A stretch of DNA of 14,842 nt from Myxococcales bacterium UBA1238 (GTDB taxonomy: Bacteria > Myxococcota_A > Bradymonadia > UBA7976 > UBA1532). Shown here in pieces: positions 13,831 through 14,842 of this stretch. The DNA lies in the NCBI GenBank assembly GCA_002309015.1, contig DBWM01000056.1:17012-31853 (forward strand), written 5' to 3'. The translations under genes and the position numbers were made by a program. The stretch's first letter is position 1. Each line of letters starts with the position of its first letter. The notes under the pieces were generated by a model. That model saw only the letters and a program-made list of their open reading frames with translations. It had not been told where the DNA came from and did no database searches.

Positions 13831-14192
13831 CAAAACCAAAACTTCACCATTGCACCGTGCATTTTGGCAAAAGCCAGAATTTCGATGAGCTTTTGAACCC
13901 TCTCCAGGTGATCTCCGCACGTACATTGCGCCTTAAAGGCCTCCGCCATCTCTAAATCCTGCGGAACATCTTCCTTTTTCATGCGCTCATTCTCATTAAG
14001 CGAAATAAGGATCCCAAATTGTGCATTCAACTGGTGATAGAGCGGATAGAGCAGATCAAACTGACGGTAAGGAAGCGAGAATTCCCTGATGCGAGGCGAG
14101 GGGGTATCGATGTAATCCAGGGTTTCCATCTCCAAAACCCCCTCATCATCCAATGGCACATGAAAAAACGCTCCGATCTCTTCAATTTTCAT
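13830..14192 (-). CDS. Unrecognised 120-residue protein, second gene of a two-gene operon
   Basis: Not recognised. The protein begins MKIEEIGAFFHVPLDDEG and is mixed alpha/beta: an acidic first third, a YRQFDLLYPLYHQLNAQFGI helix, a CTCG pair (C90, C92) and a final helical LIEILAFAKMHGAMVKF. No signal or membrane segment. The start at 14192 overlaps the upstream gene by 11 bases, so the two are coupled; an ATG at 14204 or 14243 in the same frame would overlap more. The small acidic form and pairing recall immunity-type proteins, but no toxin gene is in view. The nearest partner is the zinc-ribbon/L12-like protein immediately before it. Confidence 0.65.
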   Translation of the reverse strand: MKIEEIGAFFHVPLDDEGVLEMETLDYIDTPSPRIREFSLPYRQFDLLYPLYHQLNAQFGILISLNENERMKKEDVPQDLEMAEAFKAQCTCGDHLERVQKLIEILAFAKMHGAMVKFWF

Positions 14193-14595
14193 CCTGCATC
14201 TCATCTTTTCTTTTGAAGAAATCTCTGCTTTCAGGGATCGCATAAGGAAATTCTGGTGTGATCCTGTAACCGACGCCCGCCTCTGATAGAATTCCCGCCG
14301 TCTTTCTCGTCTCGCGCGCGTTCATTGGGGGAAATTCATATCCTTTTTCTAAGATGGCACGCGCCTCTATAAAGTTGCATGCGCATATACCTGAGATTGC
14401 CCTGATTGCATCGAGGTTTTTCGATGGGGAAGGCGCAATTTTGAGGGTATATTGCGAAGTATCAGAGTCGATCGCTTCCATTTGCGTGGTCACCCAGCCA
14501 TATCCACAGCGAGGACAAGTCATCCCCACCGTATAACCCTGTTTTAAAGGGCGTATTTCTGTCCCACATTTATCACAGGGGATGGTTTTTATCAT
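14182..14595 (-). CDS. Zinc-ribbon protein with ribosomal L7/L12-like C-terminal domain
   Basis: Protein of 137 residues. Residues 7-10 (CDKC) and 27-30 (CPRC) form a treble-clef or ribbon zinc site of four cysteines. Residues about 58-115 (KNLDAIRAISGICACNFIEA, then RAILEKGYEF and TAGILSEAGVGYRI) follow the helix-helix-strand pattern of the ribosomal L7/L12 C-terminal domain, where K-x-IR-x-I-x-G-x(5)-EA-x-x-x-LE is diagnostic. L12-type domains in other settings bind GTPases, but residues for this contact cannot be judged here. The rest (116-137) is a charged tail. The ATG at 14595 has AGGAG eight bases upstream, and a good promoter lies 30-60 bases before it. It is the first gene of a pair with the gene ending at 13830 (11-base overlap). 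Not a ribosomal protein itself: true L12 lacks the ribbon. Confidence 0.75.
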   Translation of the reverse strand: MIKTIPCDKCGTEIRPLKQGYTVGMTCPRCGYGWVTTQMEAIDSDTSQYTLKIAPSPSKNLDAIRAISGICACNFIEARAILEKGYEFPPMNARETRKTAGILSEAGVGYRITPEFPYAIPESRDFFKRKDEMQDEN

Positions 14596-14627
14596 CGATG
14601 AGACTCCTTTTTGGCGTGAATGTTGAG

Positions 14628-14656
14628 AGAATAGGGTGGAAAAGATTCATTTTCAA
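14628..14656 (-). promoter_or_regulatory. Sigma70-type promoter of the zinc-ribbon/L12-like gene pair
   Basis: On the minus strand TTGAAA (14656-14651, five of six consensus bases) and TATTCT (14633-14628, four of six) are separated by 17 bases. Transcription would start near 14621, giving a leader of about 25 bases with AGGAG before the ATG at 14595. Confidence 0.55.
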
Positions 14657-14767
14657 TCGATGCTTCCGGTTTTCTTCTGGAGATTGCTTACGGGGAGAGA
14701 GGAACCCAATTGTTTGCGGGGATACATTAATCATTGGCAGCCGTAAATTTCAGGTCTTGGTGGGGGG

Positions 14768-14806
14768 ATAAACGTTTCGAGGGTTGATTTTGATTTCCAC
14801 GTTTAT
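14768..14806. repeat. Perfect 8-base inverted repeat
   Basis: ATAAACGT (14768-14775) and ACGTTTAT (14799-14806) are perfect inverted copies, 23 bases apart. They lie in the gap before the promoter of the zinc-ribbon gene. An operator or a remnant of an element is possible; nothing else supports either. Confidence 0.4.
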
Positions 14807-14830
14807 GGAATTGCAGGGAGATAAGGGAAA

Positions 14831-14842
14831 CCCGCTTGCGGG
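14831..14842 (-). terminator. Probable terminator cut by the window edge
   Basis: CCCGC-TT-GCGGG reaches the last base of the window. Read on the minus strand the hairpin is followed by TTTCCCTT, a weak T-rich tail, so it would end a minus-strand gene beyond the window. The full stem is not visible. Confidence 0.4.

Overview
The window (14,842 bases, moderately GC-rich) comes from a Gram-negative bacterium. It encodes lipoproteins with LTAC/LSAC lipoboxes, an outer-membrane beta-barrel protein, Tat export genes, an alpha/gamma-proteobacteria-like Cys-poor S14 protein and a TgpA-type transglutaminase. The lineage cannot be fixed from sequence alone; a proteobacterial or Myxococcota/Bdellovibrionota-like origin is only an inference. 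The palindrome GGATCC is clearly over-represented (16 copies by hand count, about 4 expected).

Left block (85-7544, all minus strand, read from high to low coordinates): rpsN (S14), a DUF58 membrane protein, a TgpA-like transmembrane transglutaminase (4-base ATGA overlap), then five adjacent genes for small secreted proteins, then an outer-membrane barrel protein. The five secreted proteins (3815-3417, 3373-2843, 2794-2501, 2424-1651, 1627-782) share an apparently undescribed helical repeat with four cysteines spaced about 41-42, 10-15 and 13-14 residues apart. I count eight copies in five genes: 1, 2, 1, 1 (half lost) and 3. This is the most notable thing in the window. One copy has lost cysteines 3 and 4 together, which suggests a C1-C2 / C3-C4 disulfide pattern; that protein also carries a YbjN-like C-terminal domain. 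A strong intrinsic terminator sits directly before its start codon.

Middle block (7797-12509): a plus-strand single-pass membrane protein with a six-copy 14-residue repeat and FliO-like topology; a convergent cytochrome P460-like lipoprotein; and then a plus-strand cluster of overlapping genes for a TatB-like protein, TatC and a FAD-dependent dehydrogenase. The TatB-like protein has its own 14-residue repeats in the tail.

Right block (12510-14842): a 431-base gap with repeats and a candidate promoter, a helical DUF6261-like protein, and a two-gene minus-strand operon. The first gene of that operon is a zinc-ribbon protein with a ribosomal L7/L12-like C-terminal domain; the second is an unrecognised 120-residue protein. 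The window opens with a pair of 15-base direct repeats that look like the end of an interspersed element, and closes in half of a probable terminator.
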